64,000 nt of DNA from JBDGYW01 sp964518955 (GTDB lineage Bacteria; Gemmatimonadota; Gemmatimonadetes; Gemmatimonadales; GWC2-71-9), in assembly GCA_964518955.1 (NCBI GenBank), contig CAZFHS010000002.1, positions 124,001 through 188,000 on the forward strand, in the 5' to 3' direction. Under the pieces are notes generated by a model. That model was not told where the DNA came from. It saw only the letters and a program-made list of their open reading frames with translations, and made no database searches. Both the position numbers and the translations under genes were made by a program. Below are positions 23,855-31,981 of the stretch, one piece after another (the stretch's first letter is position 1; each line of letters opens with the position of its first letter).

Positions 23855-25642
23855 TTAGGTACCTACCTGGGGACGCATGTCGGCATTGTCGATGCTGGCC
23901 ACCACAACCGGTTTTTTCATCGCATCGCGACGGAACGGTTCGCCTAGCTCCTTGTTGTTCAACACCTCGATGAAGGTGGTTTTGCCTTCTTCCATCTGAG
24001 CCTTTATCGCAACGCTTAGTTTTTCGGTCAGGTCTTCCGGCGTGGCAGCTTGGACGCCCTCCATACCGCACGCTTTGGCGATGTCGGCATAGGAAACATC
24101 TGTATCCAACTCGGTCCCCACGAAGTTGTTTTCGTACCACAGGGTGGTGTTCCGTTTCTCGGCCCCCCACTGGTAGTTGCGCCAGATGATCATGGTAATA
24201 GCCGGCCATTCGGCGCGACCGCAAGCCGTCATTTCATTCATGGAGATACCGAAGGCACCGTCTCCGGCAAAGCCCACCACCGGCACGTCGGGCTTGGCGA
24301 TCTTTGCACCTAGTATCGCCGGGAAACCGTAGCCGCAGGGTCCGAACATGCCCGGGGCCAAATACTTGCGCCCCTCCTCGAAGGTCGGATAGGCATTCCC
24401 GATAGCGCAGTTGTTGCCGATATCCGAAGATGTGATGGCCTCTTTGGGCAGCGCTTTCATGATGGCGCGCCAGGCCATGCGGGCGGTCATCTTGTCCGGT
24501 TCGTTATCCTGGGAGCGTTGGTTCCAGGTCGTGCCGGGATCATCTTCTTCGTGGTCCATAGTGGCCAGTTCCCGCGCCCAATCCGCTTTGGCCTTTTCTA
24601 TGGTCCCTTTTCGTGCTTCGCGGCCCTCATCGCCGGCCGTATCTGAAAGCTGGGCCAGAATGGCGTTCGCCACTTTCTTGGCGTCCCCAGCGATGCCCAC
24701 CGTGACCGGTTTGGTGAGACCGATACGGTTGGGGTTCATGTCAACCTGGATGATGGACGCGTTGGCGGGCCAGTAATCGATACCGTAGCCCGGCAAGGTG
24801 GAGAAGGGGTTCAAACGAGTGCCCAGGGCCAGCACGACGTCCGCCTTGGATATGAGCTGCATTCCGGCCTTGGAGCCGTTGTAGCCTAGTGGTCCGGCAA
24901 ACAGCGGGTGGCTGCCCGGGAAGGCATCGTTGTGCTGGTAACCGCAGCAGACAGGTGCGTCCAGGCGTTCGGCCAGCGCAACGGTGTCCGCGATGGCGCC
25001 GCCGATGACCACACCGCCGCCGTTCAAAATCACGGGGAACTTGGCCTCGGACAAAAGCTCGGCAGCCCGTGCGATGGCTTCCTCACCACCTGCCGGGCGC
25101 TCGAAATCGACTATCGCCGGCATTTCTATTTCGATGACCTGGGTCCAGAAGTCGCGTGGAATGTTGATCTGGCCCGGTGCCGAAGCGCGTTTGGCTCGAG
25201 TGATGACTCGGTTGAGAACCTCCGCCGTGCGCGATGGATGCAGCACCTCTTCCTGGTAGGCCACCATTTCCTCAAACAAGGCCATCTGAGGAACCTCCTG
25301 GAAACCGCCCTGGCCCATGGTCATGTTGCCCGCCTGGGCGGTGACCAGCAGCAGTGGTGTGTGGTTCCAGTAGGCCGTTTTTACCGGAGTAACGAAGTTG
25401 GTGATGCCAGGGCCGTTTTGGGCGATCATCATCGACATCTTTCCGCAAGCGCGTGTGAAGCCATCCGCCATCATTCCTGCGTTGCCTTCGTGCCCCACAT
25501 CCCAAAAGGTGATGCCCGCCTTGGGGAAGAGATCCGAAATCGGCATGAATGCCGAGCCGATAATACCAAACGCATGCTCGATGCCGTGCATCTGAAGGAC
25601 TTTTATGAACGCCTCTTCGGTGGTCATTCGCACTTTGCCCAT
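23855..25642 (-). CDS. xsc: Sulfoacetaldehyde acetyltransferase
   Basis: A thiamine-diphosphate enzyme of 595 residues that converts sulfoacetaldehyde and phosphate to acetyl phosphate and sulfite. The Xsc-specific N-terminus is MTTEEAFIKVLQMHGIEHAF followed by GIIGSAFMPISDLFPKAGIT, then YWNHTPLLLVTAQAG and GQINIPRDFWTQVIEIE. The ThDP/Mg site is GFAGDGAFGISMNEMTACGR with WRNYQWGAEKRN. The start MGKVRMTTEEAF was chosen because GGAGG lies 7 bases upstream. It is divergent from the permease-tpa pair with an 184-base gap that should hold both promoters. Acetolactate synthase is excluded by these phrases. Confidence 0.92.
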   Translation of the reverse strand: MGKVRMTTEEAFIKVLQMHGIEHAFGIIGSAFMPISDLFPKAGITFWDVGHEGNAGMMADGFTRACGKMSMMIAQNGPGITNFVTPVKTAYWNHTPLLLVTAQAGNMTMGQGGFQEVPQMALFEEMVAYQEEVLHPSRTAEVLNRVITRAKRASAPGQINIPRDFWTQVIEIEMPAIVDFERPAGGEEAIARAAELLSEAKFPVILNGGGVVIGGAIADTVALAERLDAPVCCGYQHNDAFPGSHPLFAGPLGYNGSKAGMQLISKADVVLALGTRLNPFSTLPGYGIDYWPANASIIQVDMNPNRIGLTKPVTVGIAGDAKKVANAILAQLSDTAGDEGREARKGTIEKAKADWARELATMDHEEDDPGTTWNQRSQDNEPDKMTARMAWRAIMKALPKEAITSSDIGNNCAIGNAYPTFEEGRKYLAPGMFGPCGYGFPAILGAKIAKPDVPVVGFAGDGAFGISMNEMTACGRAEWPAITMIIWRNYQWGAEKRNTTLWYENNFVGTELDTDVSYADIAKACGMEGVQAATPEDLTEKLSVAIKAQMEEGKTTFIEVLNNKELGEPFRRDAMKKPVVVASIDNADMRPQVGT

Positions 25643-25826
25643 CTTACAACCTCCGCAGCTCATCGATGGATTCCGTTCGCTCTGCCTATAAAGAATAATG
25701 AGTCGGCCGGTGGGCGCCGCGGTGGGGTGCCTTGCGGCCGGCTGCACCTGAACCGATGTTGTCTCGCAATCGACTCTGTATCAGGTTAGTTGAGGTGACT
25801 ATGACCAAAGCCAAGGCGAGCAGTAT

Positions 25827-27275
25827 TTGAGCTCGGCCCCCACAGGAGTACCCCATCGAGCGGAGTTGAGCCGCGCCCTACGCCCACTCCAAGTGGCGTC
25901 GCTGGCTCTGGGCTGCATCATCGGGTTCGGGTGCTTCGTGCTGCCGGGAGATTTTCTAGAAACTGCCGGGCCGGCCGGTGCAGCATTCGGCATAATGCTC
26001 GGCGGCGTCGCGATGTTGGTGATCACACAGAGCTACGGAGTGATGGTGAAGAGGCTACCCGTGGCAGGCGGTGAGTTCGCCTACGCCTACGACACGGGTG
26101 GGCGCTACCACGCCTACATCTGTGGCTGGCTTCTTACGCTGGGTTACCTATGCATCGTGCCGCTCAACGCCTCGGCGCTCGCCGTGCTCGGGAAGTTTCT
26201 GGCGCCGTCGCTTTTCGCACGCGGTTATCTGTATTCCGTGGCGGGTTTCGAGGTGTACGTAGGCGAGCTCATCCTGGCGTCGGCGGCGATTTTCCTCGTC
26301 GGGTACTTCCAGCAGCGAGGCGTCAAGGCGACGGGAAAGCTGCAGTTCGTGATGACGACCGTGCTGGTCGCAGCGGTAGTACTCGTCGGCGGAGGCACGG
26401 TGCTGAGCGAACAGGCCCAACTCGGGAACATGCAGCCCCCGTTTCCGCTCGAGCGCGGCGCGGTTGCCGCGGTTCTCGCTATAGTAGCGATCTCGCCGTG
26501 GCTGTTCGTTGGTTTCGACACGCTGCCGCAAGCCGCCGAAGAGTTCGATTTCTCACCCGCTCTGGGCAGGCGCCTGATGGCCGGTGCGATCTTGGCGGGG
26601 GCGCTGATGTACGTGGTGATGGTCCTGGCGACTGCTTCGGTGATGCCTTGGCGAGAGCTTGTCGCTTCCGATACGATCTGGGCCACGGGGACAACCGTCA
26701 GAGAGAGCTTGGGACCCGTGGGTCTCACGTTCCTCGGAGTCGCTGTAACGATGGCCGTTCTGACGGGCATCAACGGGTTCTTCGTCGCAAGCAGCCGAAT
26801 TCTCTTCGGCATGGGCCGGGCTCGCGTACTACCGGCGTGGTTCTCGAGAGTGCACGAGACTCACCGCACGCCGCACAACGCGATCCTCTTCACCGGTGCC
26901 GTGTCGCTGGTGGCGCCCTGGTTGGGCCGAGAGGTGATTCTGTGGGTCGTCGACATGTCGGCGGTCGGTACTTCGGTCGGGTACCTGTACACGTGCGTCG
27001 CGGCGTTTGTGGTAGCGAGAGGGATGACGGGTAGTGATGGAGCGCTGAGCCAGAAGATATTCAGTGCGGCAGGCGCCGCGATGGCGATCGGGTTTCTCGT
27101 TCTCCTCCTGGTACCGGGGATGCCGGCCTTCATGGCTCGCCCCTCGTGGATAGCTCTCGCCGCGTGGGTCGCACTCGGGACGGTGTTTTTCCTCGTCAAG
27201 GCAAGGTCCTACAAGGCGATTCCAGAAGCGGAATTGCGTTACCTCATCGTGGGCAGCGAAGCCGAGAACAAGTGA
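25827..27275 (+). CDS. APC-family amino-acid permease (probable taurine importer)
   Basis: A 482-residue secondary transporter with about twelve hydrophobic segments. The family N-terminus is ASLALGCIIGFGCFVLPGDF, followed by GGEFAYAYDTGGRYHAYICG and later GINGFFVASSRILFGMGRAR. The likely start is TTG with AAGGCGAG upstream. It lies 23 bases before tpa and is divergent from xsc. Amino-acid transport is known for the family; taurine as substrate is inferred only from this placement. Confidence 0.82.
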   Translation: MSSAPTGVPHRAELSRALRPLQVASLALGCIIGFGCFVLPGDFLETAGPAGAAFGIMLGGVAMLVITQSYGVMVKRLPVAGGEFAYAYDTGGRYHAYICGWLLTLGYLCIVPLNASALAVLGKFLAPSLFARGYLYSVAGFEVYVGELILASAAIFLVGYFQQRGVKATGKLQFVMTTVLVAAVVLVGGGTVLSEQAQLGNMQPPFPLERGAVAAVLAIVAISPWLFVGFDTLPQAAEEFDFSPALGRRLMAGAILAGALMYVVMVLATASVMPWRELVASDTIWATGTTVRESLGPVGLTFLGVAVTMAVLTGINGFFVASSRILFGMGRARVLPAWFSRVHETHRTPHNAILFTGAVSLVAPWLGREVILWVVDMSAVGTSVGYLYTCVAAFVVARGMTGSDGALSQKIFSAAGAAMAIGFLVLLLVPGMPAFMARPSWIALAAWVALGTVFFLVKARSYKAIPEAELRYLIVGSEAENK

Positions 27276-27298
27276 ACGCAGCAACCTGAGGACAAGCC

Positions 27299-28672
27299 AT
27301 GTTCGACGCTCGGGACATCATCGGTAAGGCAAAAAAGCATCTCTGGCATCATCTCCTACAGCACAAGGCCTTCGAATCCCGAGATCCGAAGGTCTTCGTG
27401 GAAGGGGACGGGGCGCGGATCCGAGACATCGCAGGCAACGAGTTTCTGGACGGCTCATCGGGCGGAGTGTGGTGCGTCAACGTTGGCTACGGCCGCGAGA
27501 GTATGGCGAAAGTCATCCACGACCAACTGCTCGAGTTGCCGTACTTCGCCGGAGTGGCTGGAACCGTACCGGCGGCGGAGTACGCAGACCAGCTCGCCCG
27601 CTATCTACCGGGATTGGATCACATCTACTTCTCCAACAGTGGCTCCGAGGCGAATGAGAAAGCGTTCAAGATGGTCCGGCAGCTCGCGGGCATTGCGGGA
27701 ACGGACAAGCACAAGATCGTCTTTCGGGATCGCGACTATCACGGCACGACGATCGCCTGCCTCGCCGCAAGCGGTCAGGTTGGGCGCAGGAAGGGGTACG
27801 GACCGTTCCCCGAGGGGTTCGTCGAGATCCCGCACGCCCTGTGCTATCGTTGCCCGTTCGACCTGAAGTATCCGGATTGTGGAGTTGAGTGTGCGCACGC
27901 CCTCGAGGATACCATCCAACGGGAGGGCCCCGAGACTGTCGGGGCCGTGATCCTGGAACCGATCACGGCGGGCGGTGGCGTAATTCCTCCGGTCCAAGAG
28001 TACTATCCGATCGTTCGGCGGATCTGTGACGAGTACGAAGTTCTGTTGATTTTGGACGAAGTGGTTTGTGGCTTCGGACGTACGGGTAAGATGTTCGGCT
28101 TCGAGCATTATGATGCGGTGCCTGACATCGTCACGATGGCCAAGGGAATGGCGAGTTCGTATGCCCCGATCTCTGCCACGGCAGCGCGGGGCGAAATCTT
28201 CGAGAGATTCCTGAACGGTCCGGATGTCGGGAACGACTACTTCCGGGACATCAGTACGTACGGAGGGTGCACGGCCGGGTTCGCCGCAGCACTGGAAAAC
28301 CTCCGCATCATGGAAGACGAGAAACTTGTCGAGAACTCGCGCACGGTCGGGGCGCATCTGTGCGATCGACTTCAGGAACTCGCCGACTATCAATACGTTG
28401 GGGATGTGCGGGGAAGGGGATTGTTCGCCGGTGTCGAGCTGGTGAAGGACAAGTCCACGAAGGATCCGGTAGGCGACGACGTGATGGGCGCAGTACTGGC
28501 GGAGATCGCCGAAAGAGGTGTGCTGGTCGGCAAGACCACGAGCAGCTTCCAGGACCTCAACAATACAGTCAACATCGCTCCACCTCTGATCGTCACCGAG
28601 GCCGATGTCGACGAGATCGTCGATGCACTGATCGCCGGCATAACCAAGGTCTGCGCGCGGATGCTGTCGTGA
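27299..28672 (+). CDS. tpa: Taurine--pyruvate aminotransferase
   Basis: A class III PLP aminotransferase of 457 residues that moves the amino group of taurine to pyruvate, giving sulfoacetaldehyde and alanine. Tpa-typical sequence includes HLWHHLLQHKAFESRDPKVF, SSGGVWCVNVGYGRESMAKV, SNSGSEANEKAFKMVRQLAG, FRDRDYHGTTIACLAASGQ and the lysine region DIVTMAKGMASSYAPISATA. With xsc it completes the taurine to acetyl phosphate plus sulfite route. Beta-alanine aminotransferases are related, but the phrases and the xsc neighbour favour Tpa. Confidence 0.9.
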   Translation: MFDARDIIGKAKKHLWHHLLQHKAFESRDPKVFVEGDGARIRDIAGNEFLDGSSGGVWCVNVGYGRESMAKVIHDQLLELPYFAGVAGTVPAAEYADQLARYLPGLDHIYFSNSGSEANEKAFKMVRQLAGIAGTDKHKIVFRDRDYHGTTIACLAASGQVGRRKGYGPFPEGFVEIPHALCYRCPFDLKYPDCGVECAHALEDTIQREGPETVGAVILEPITAGGGVIPPVQEYYPIVRRICDEYEVLLILDEVVCGFGRTGKMFGFEHYDAVPDIVTMAKGMASSYAPISATAARGEIFERFLNGPDVGNDYFRDISTYGGCTAGFAAALENLRIMEDEKLVENSRTVGAHLCDRLQELADYQYVGDVRGRGLFAGVELVKDKSTKDPVGDDVMGAVLAEIAERGVLVGKTTSSFQDLNNTVNIAPPLIVTEADVDEIVDALIAGITKVCARMLS

Positions 28673-28706
28673 GCATAACACGAATTCAATAGGGCGGGCT
28701 TTCATT

Positions 28707-30407
28707 ATGAGAACGGCACGAGCAGGCGGAGTGCTCCTCACATTCCTGGTGGGATTCGGTTCGAATGGCTGCCGGCCTGCAGCGGATACGATCTTCTTCG
28801 GCGACAACATCGTCACCATGGATCCGGATCAGCCGACGGTCGAAGCGGTGGCCGTGTTGGGCGAGACGATCACGTCCGCAGGAACGCTGGAAGACGTGAT
28901 GGCGCTGCGGGGCGACCACACCCGAGTGGTGGATCTCGGCGCGAACGCGCTGTTGCCTGGCTTCATCGACGCTCATGGCCACTTCTTGGGGGCAGGGCGC
29001 GCTCTCGACGCCCTGTCGCTTCACTCCCCGCCGGTGGGCGACGTCACCAACATCGACGAACTGGTCGCGAAGGTCCGCAGGTGGATCGAAGAGAAGGGAA
29101 TCCCGCCGGGCGAGACGGTCTCCGGTGGCGGCTACGACGACTCCCTTCTCGATGAGGGTCGCCATCCGACGCGCTACGACCTGGACCGGATCTCCACCGA
29201 GCACCCGATCGTATTGCGCCACGTGTCGGGTCACCTCACCGCGGTGAACTCGCTGGCGCTTTCGAACAGTGGCATCACCGCAGACACACCCGATCCCGAT
29301 GGAGGCCAGATCCGCCGAGTCGCAGGGTCGAATGAGCCCAGCGGCGTCCTGGCTGGGCGGGCCAGGGGGCTCCTGAACAGTGGAGGAGGGGGTGGCTACC
29401 CCCAGACGCTCGACTACCTCGACGAGCTGGTCCGGAAGTCGGTGGGCGTATACCTCGGCTACGGGACCACGACAATCCAACTGGGCGGCAGAACGAGCCC
29501 CGAGATGGTGGAGGCGATCCGGGCCGCGGCTGAGCGTGAGCCACTCGATGCAGACTTGGCCGTGTTCACGAGCGACGATGCGATCGTCGACAGCGAACTC
29601 CATTACGAGGGAGAGTATCGGAACGGCGTGCGCGTTGCCGGGGCGAAGCTCTTTCTCGACGGCTCGCCGCAGGGCCGCACCGCGTGGGTCACCGAGCCAT
29701 ACGTTGAGGGGCCACCGGGAGCACCGGCTGACTATCGGGCGTACGGCACAATGGATCCCGACGAGTACAAGGCCCGTGTGAAGCCGCTGCTCGAGCGGGG
29801 AGTGCCCTTCCTGGTGCACGGTAACGGTGACGCCGCGATGGACCTCATGATGGACGGGGTCGAAGAGGGTCTCGAGGGAATTGACGGTATGCCGGACCAC
29901 CGCTCGGTGATCATCCATGCGCAGCTAATGCGCGCCGACCAGCTCGACCGGGCGGCGCAGCTAGGAGTCATGCCGTCGTTCTTCTCGGCGCACACCTTCT
30001 TCTGGGGAGACTGGCACGTGCGCAGTTTCGGTGAACAGCGGGGCACCAACATCAGCCCGGCGCGTTGGGCGATCGAACGAGGCGTGCCCTTTACGATGCA
30101 CAACGACGCGATGGTTGTCCCGCCGGACATCATGCGGCTGGTGTCGATCGCCGTGAACCGGAAAAGCCGGAGCGGCCGCGTGCTCGGTCCGCACCAGCGG
30201 CTAACGGTTCAAGAAGCGCTTCACGCTGTGACTCTCGGGGCGGCTTATCAGTACTTCGAGGAGGACACGAAGGCCTCGATCACCGTCGGCAAGCAAGCCG
30301 ACCTGGTGATTCTCGGCGAGAACCCGCTCACGGCGGACCGGGCCGAGCTCGAGCACATACCGATCGTGGAGACGTTCTCGAGGGGCCGATCGGTCTTTCA
30401 GAGATGA
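28707..30407 (+). CDS. Amidohydrolase (YtcJ-like, family 3) with lipoprotein signal
   Basis: A 566-residue metal-dependent hydrolase. The N-terminus (MRTARAGGVLLTFLVGFGSN then GC) looks like a lipoprotein signal. Amidohydrolase motifs are ALLPGFIDAHGHFLGAGRAL (the HxH metal ligands), PFLVHGNGDAAMDLMMD, and the C-terminal SITVGKQADLVILGENPLTA. The substrate is unknown. It follows tpa by 34 bases but has no evident role in taurine use. Its 3' end is 45 bases from the terminator copy in junction B. Confidence 0.85.
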   Translation: MRTARAGGVLLTFLVGFGSNGCRPAADTIFFGDNIVTMDPDQPTVEAVAVLGETITSAGTLEDVMALRGDHTRVVDLGANALLPGFIDAHGHFLGAGRALDALSLHSPPVGDVTNIDELVAKVRRWIEEKGIPPGETVSGGGYDDSLLDEGRHPTRYDLDRISTEHPIVLRHVSGHLTAVNSLALSNSGITADTPDPDGGQIRRVAGSNEPSGVLAGRARGLLNSGGGGGYPQTLDYLDELVRKSVGVYLGYGTTTIQLGGRTSPEMVEAIRAAAEREPLDADLAVFTSDDAIVDSELHYEGEYRNGVRVAGAKLFLDGSPQGRTAWVTEPYVEGPPGAPADYRAYGTMDPDEYKARVKPLLERGVPFLVHGNGDAAMDLMMDGVEEGLEGIDGMPDHRSVIIHAQLMRADQLDRAAQLGVMPSFFSAHTFFWGDWHVRSFGEQRGTNISPARWAIERGVPFTMHNDAMVVPPDIMRLVSIAVNRKSRSGRVLGPHQRLTVQEALHAVTLGAAYQYFEEDTKASITVGKQADLVILGENPLTADRAELEHIPIVETFSRGRSVFQR

Positions 30408-30451
30408 AGCGACCATACAACATTACCTTCGAAAATGCCCAAACACAAAAA

Positions 30452-30689
30452 CCCTCCCCGATCGGAGAGGGTATGCAACTGGTTGATTCGCTGTAACTGA
30501 GGGCCGGGGACTCGATCGCGGGCAATCGCTAGTGCGACTGCTGAGCAGACCGATCCCGGGCGAAGCCCGAGCGCAGGTCCACCCCGAAGGGATTGCTCCC
30601 GGCGGTTTTCAAGTTCTAGCGACTCTTTTGCGTCTGACCCCGTCTGGTTGCGTCTGTTTGCGGGTGTATGTGCCCAAGATGTGCCCAAG
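30452..30689. repeat. Junction B: terminator copy, tRNA-Ser 3' fragment with hairpin insert, and left arm
   Basis: From left to right: hairpin CCCTCCCCG/CGGAGAGGG (30452-30471), a copy of the tRNA-Ser(UGA) terminator with one mismatch; tRNA acceptor and T-arm strand GAGGGCCGGGGACTCG (30499-30514); a 66-base insert (30515-30580); the rest of the T arm, variable arm and anticodon arm up to GGTTTTCAAG (30581-30613); then the left arm of module 2 with TGCGTCT at 30629 and 30649 and GTGCCCAAG twice. Only the tRNA 3' half is present. The rest of the 524-base gap to the next gene holds a kinase 5' remnant. Confidence 0.88.
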
Positions 30690-30779
30690 TATTCTGACGT
30701 GGCGAAATCGATCTCCTGCCATGCTTAGTACACCAATGAGGCGTACCTTTGAGCCCGACCTCACCCGGGGCAATTCCGG

Positions 30780-30824
30780 ATGGCTGAAGGCGTTGGTGCA
30801 CGGTTGAAACCCACACTGCCGAGC
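30780..30824 (+). pseudogene. Remnant of a Ser/Thr kinase 5' end
   Basis: CGGATGGCTGAAGGCGTTGG encodes MAEGVGARLKPTLPS, which matches the start of the intact kinase of module 3 (MAENVAARLKAALADRY), including the preceding ATTCC flank. The similarity stops after about 12 codons. It shows that the conserved module flank extends into a kinase start codon. Confidence 0.6.
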
Positions 30825-30931
30825 GTAGCGAGTTGCCATTCTCGCGCGGATGATGATCGACTCGTATCTTCAGCCGCGACGGCGCCAGCGCTTGTTTGGG
30901 CGAGAGGCCTATGCTACGAGGATAAAGGCAG

Positions 30932-31222
30932 ATGACAGCGGACCTGGAGAGCATTCGAGAGGCGATCGGCGTGTTGCTGGACGATGCGCCGGAAGGGTCA
31001 AAGGTGATCCTATTCGGTTCATATGCCCGGGACGCCGCGGAGCCGTCAAGTGATATCGACTTCATAGTGGTGGAGCCGGATTCGGGAGATCGGATAAGGG
31101 AGGCGGCTCGGCTTCGCATCGCAGTGCACAGCGTGCTCAGGCGGTTCATGATACCGGTCGACATTCTTGTGTTGAGCGCTGCGGAATTCGAACAGTGGCG
31201 CCGCGCGCCCAACACTATTTAG
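30932..31222 (+). CDS. MNT-type nucleotidyltransferase (antitoxin of an MNT/HEPN pair)
   Basis: A 96-residue minimal nucleotidyltransferase with the hallmark VILFGSYARDAAEPSSDIDF (GSx10DxD) near residue 25 and a third acidic residue in VDILVL. In characterised MNT/HEPN pairs the MNT protein neutralises the HEPN toxin, in some by transferring AMP to it. The HEPN gene follows after 28 bases. The ATG is preceded by AAAGGCAG. It appears intact while its partner is broken. Confidence 0.85.
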   Translation: MTADLESIREAIGVLLDDAPEGSKVILFGSYARDAAEPSSDIDFIVVEPDSGDRIREAARLRIAVHSVLRRFMIPVDILVLSAAEFEQWRRAPNTI

Positions 31223-31250
31223 CACCACGCGGATAAGGAGGGGCGGGTAC

Positions 31251-31645
31251 ATAGGCGCGTCGCGTGAGCATGCACTACGCCTCTTTGAGAGAGCGAGAGG
31301 TGACAGGCACGTTGCGGCGATACTCGCTGCCGACGCGGGTGCGCCGTTTTGGAGCGTTGGCTTCCACGCGCAGCAAGCCGTCGAAGAGGCTGTCAAAGCA
31401 GTGCTGACCGATCAGGCCATCCAATACCCGTTCACTCACGATATCCTGCTGCTGATCGAGCTACTCCGCGTCAACAGCATCGACTGTCCGACAGACGCGG
31501 CAGATCTCGCGTTGTTGACGCCTTTTGCCGCCGGTGGCGGTACGATGATCCGCTTCAGGAATCCGCTGGCTTTGAGTCCGGCTGGTTGCTCGAACGCGTT
31601 GCGGAGGCTGTGACCTGGGCAGAATCAATGTTGGGGAAAGAATAG
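31251..31645 (+). pseudogene. HEPN-domain toxin gene, frameshifted
   Basis: The first part reads ALRLFERARGDRHVAAILAA and FWSVGFHAQQAVEEAVKAVL, then YPFTHDILLLIELL, a typical HEPN domain. Near 31530-31545 the homologous reading moves to another frame, where RYDDPLQESAGFESGWLLER and VAEAVTWAESMLGKE give the expected C-terminus; the first frame instead ends at 31613. No ATG starts the HEPN frame. AAGGAGG at 31235-31241 is followed 9 bases later by ATA where a start is expected, so the start may be mutated or be a rare ATA. Confidence 0.75.
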
Positions 31646-31777
31646 AAGACCTTGCATTGCGGAACTCCGGGCAATCCGCTGCAGGTGCCGAGTGTGCGTC
31701 TTGTTGGAGATGTGAGGTTGGGCGGTGCTGCGGAAAATCGGAGAGACGGAATATTAGTGCGATCGTGGGCGTTTGGC

Positions 31778-31835
31778 GTGACTGATCTATCTCCGCCTCA
31801 CCTCGGTCCTCTCCGACCGCTACACCATCGAGCGG
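31778..31835 (+). pseudogene. Second remnant of a Ser/Thr kinase 5' end
   Basis: GTGACTGATCTATCTCCGCC begins a stretch that, after a one-base shift, encodes RLTSVLSDRYTIER. Compare MTDPLPRLAAALADRYIIER at 33475. The likeness ends at 31835, before the glycine-rich loop. The rest of the gap 31646-31981 has an open stretch (FILRIQKRYGGLGFVRRRSY) that I cannot assign; I see no other gene there. Confidence 0.5.
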
Positions 31836-31981
31836 GCGCCAACCCGCCAGTTTATCCTGCGAATCCAGAAGAGATACGGTGGCCTTGGATTTGTGCGTCG
31901 CCGGAGCTACAGAAAGATCGACACACTCCGAGTTGGTGAGGCCGAAGGAGTAGGCTGCTGCCTGAAAGTCCGGGCTGGCAG

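Larger units (their letters stand above)
23731..30613. mobile_element. Array module 1: taurine dissimilation cargo
   Basis: About 6.9 kb between junction A and the end of the tRNA-Ser 3' fragment in junction B. It holds xsc on the minus strand and the permease, tpa and amidohydrolase genes on the plus strand. The right end carries a copy of the tRNA terminator and tRNA 3' half. No recombinase is inside. Because the left junction is decayed, this module is probably among the oldest insertions; in this kind of array the copies furthest from the intact tRNA entered first. Confidence 0.6.

Noticed and set aside
23855..25642. Acetolactate synthase
   Set aside because: The ThDP enzyme shows Xsc-specific phrases throughout and stands beside tpa, so sulfoacetaldehyde acetyltransferase fits better.
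27605..28819. Long open frame (404 codons) on the minus strand opposite tpa
   Set aside because: It is antisense to a clear aminotransferase gene, has no recognisable domain, and long antisense frames are expected in high-G+C DNA.
28686..29918. Long open frame (410 codons) on the minus strand opposite the amidohydrolase
   Set aside because: Same reason: a shadow of a gene with strong family motifs on the plus strand.
30398..30688. Small open frames that run through tRNA fragments (also 38816-39007, 40005-40322, 44588-45358)
   Set aside because: Their shared ENRREQSLRG-like peptide is just translation of the tRNA-Ser 3' half; they are repeat artefacts, not genes.
30614..30931. A complete integrase gene next to the junctions
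   Set aside because: No tyrosine-recombinase motifs (R...HxxR...Y) are found in any frame; only a possible tail remnant exists.
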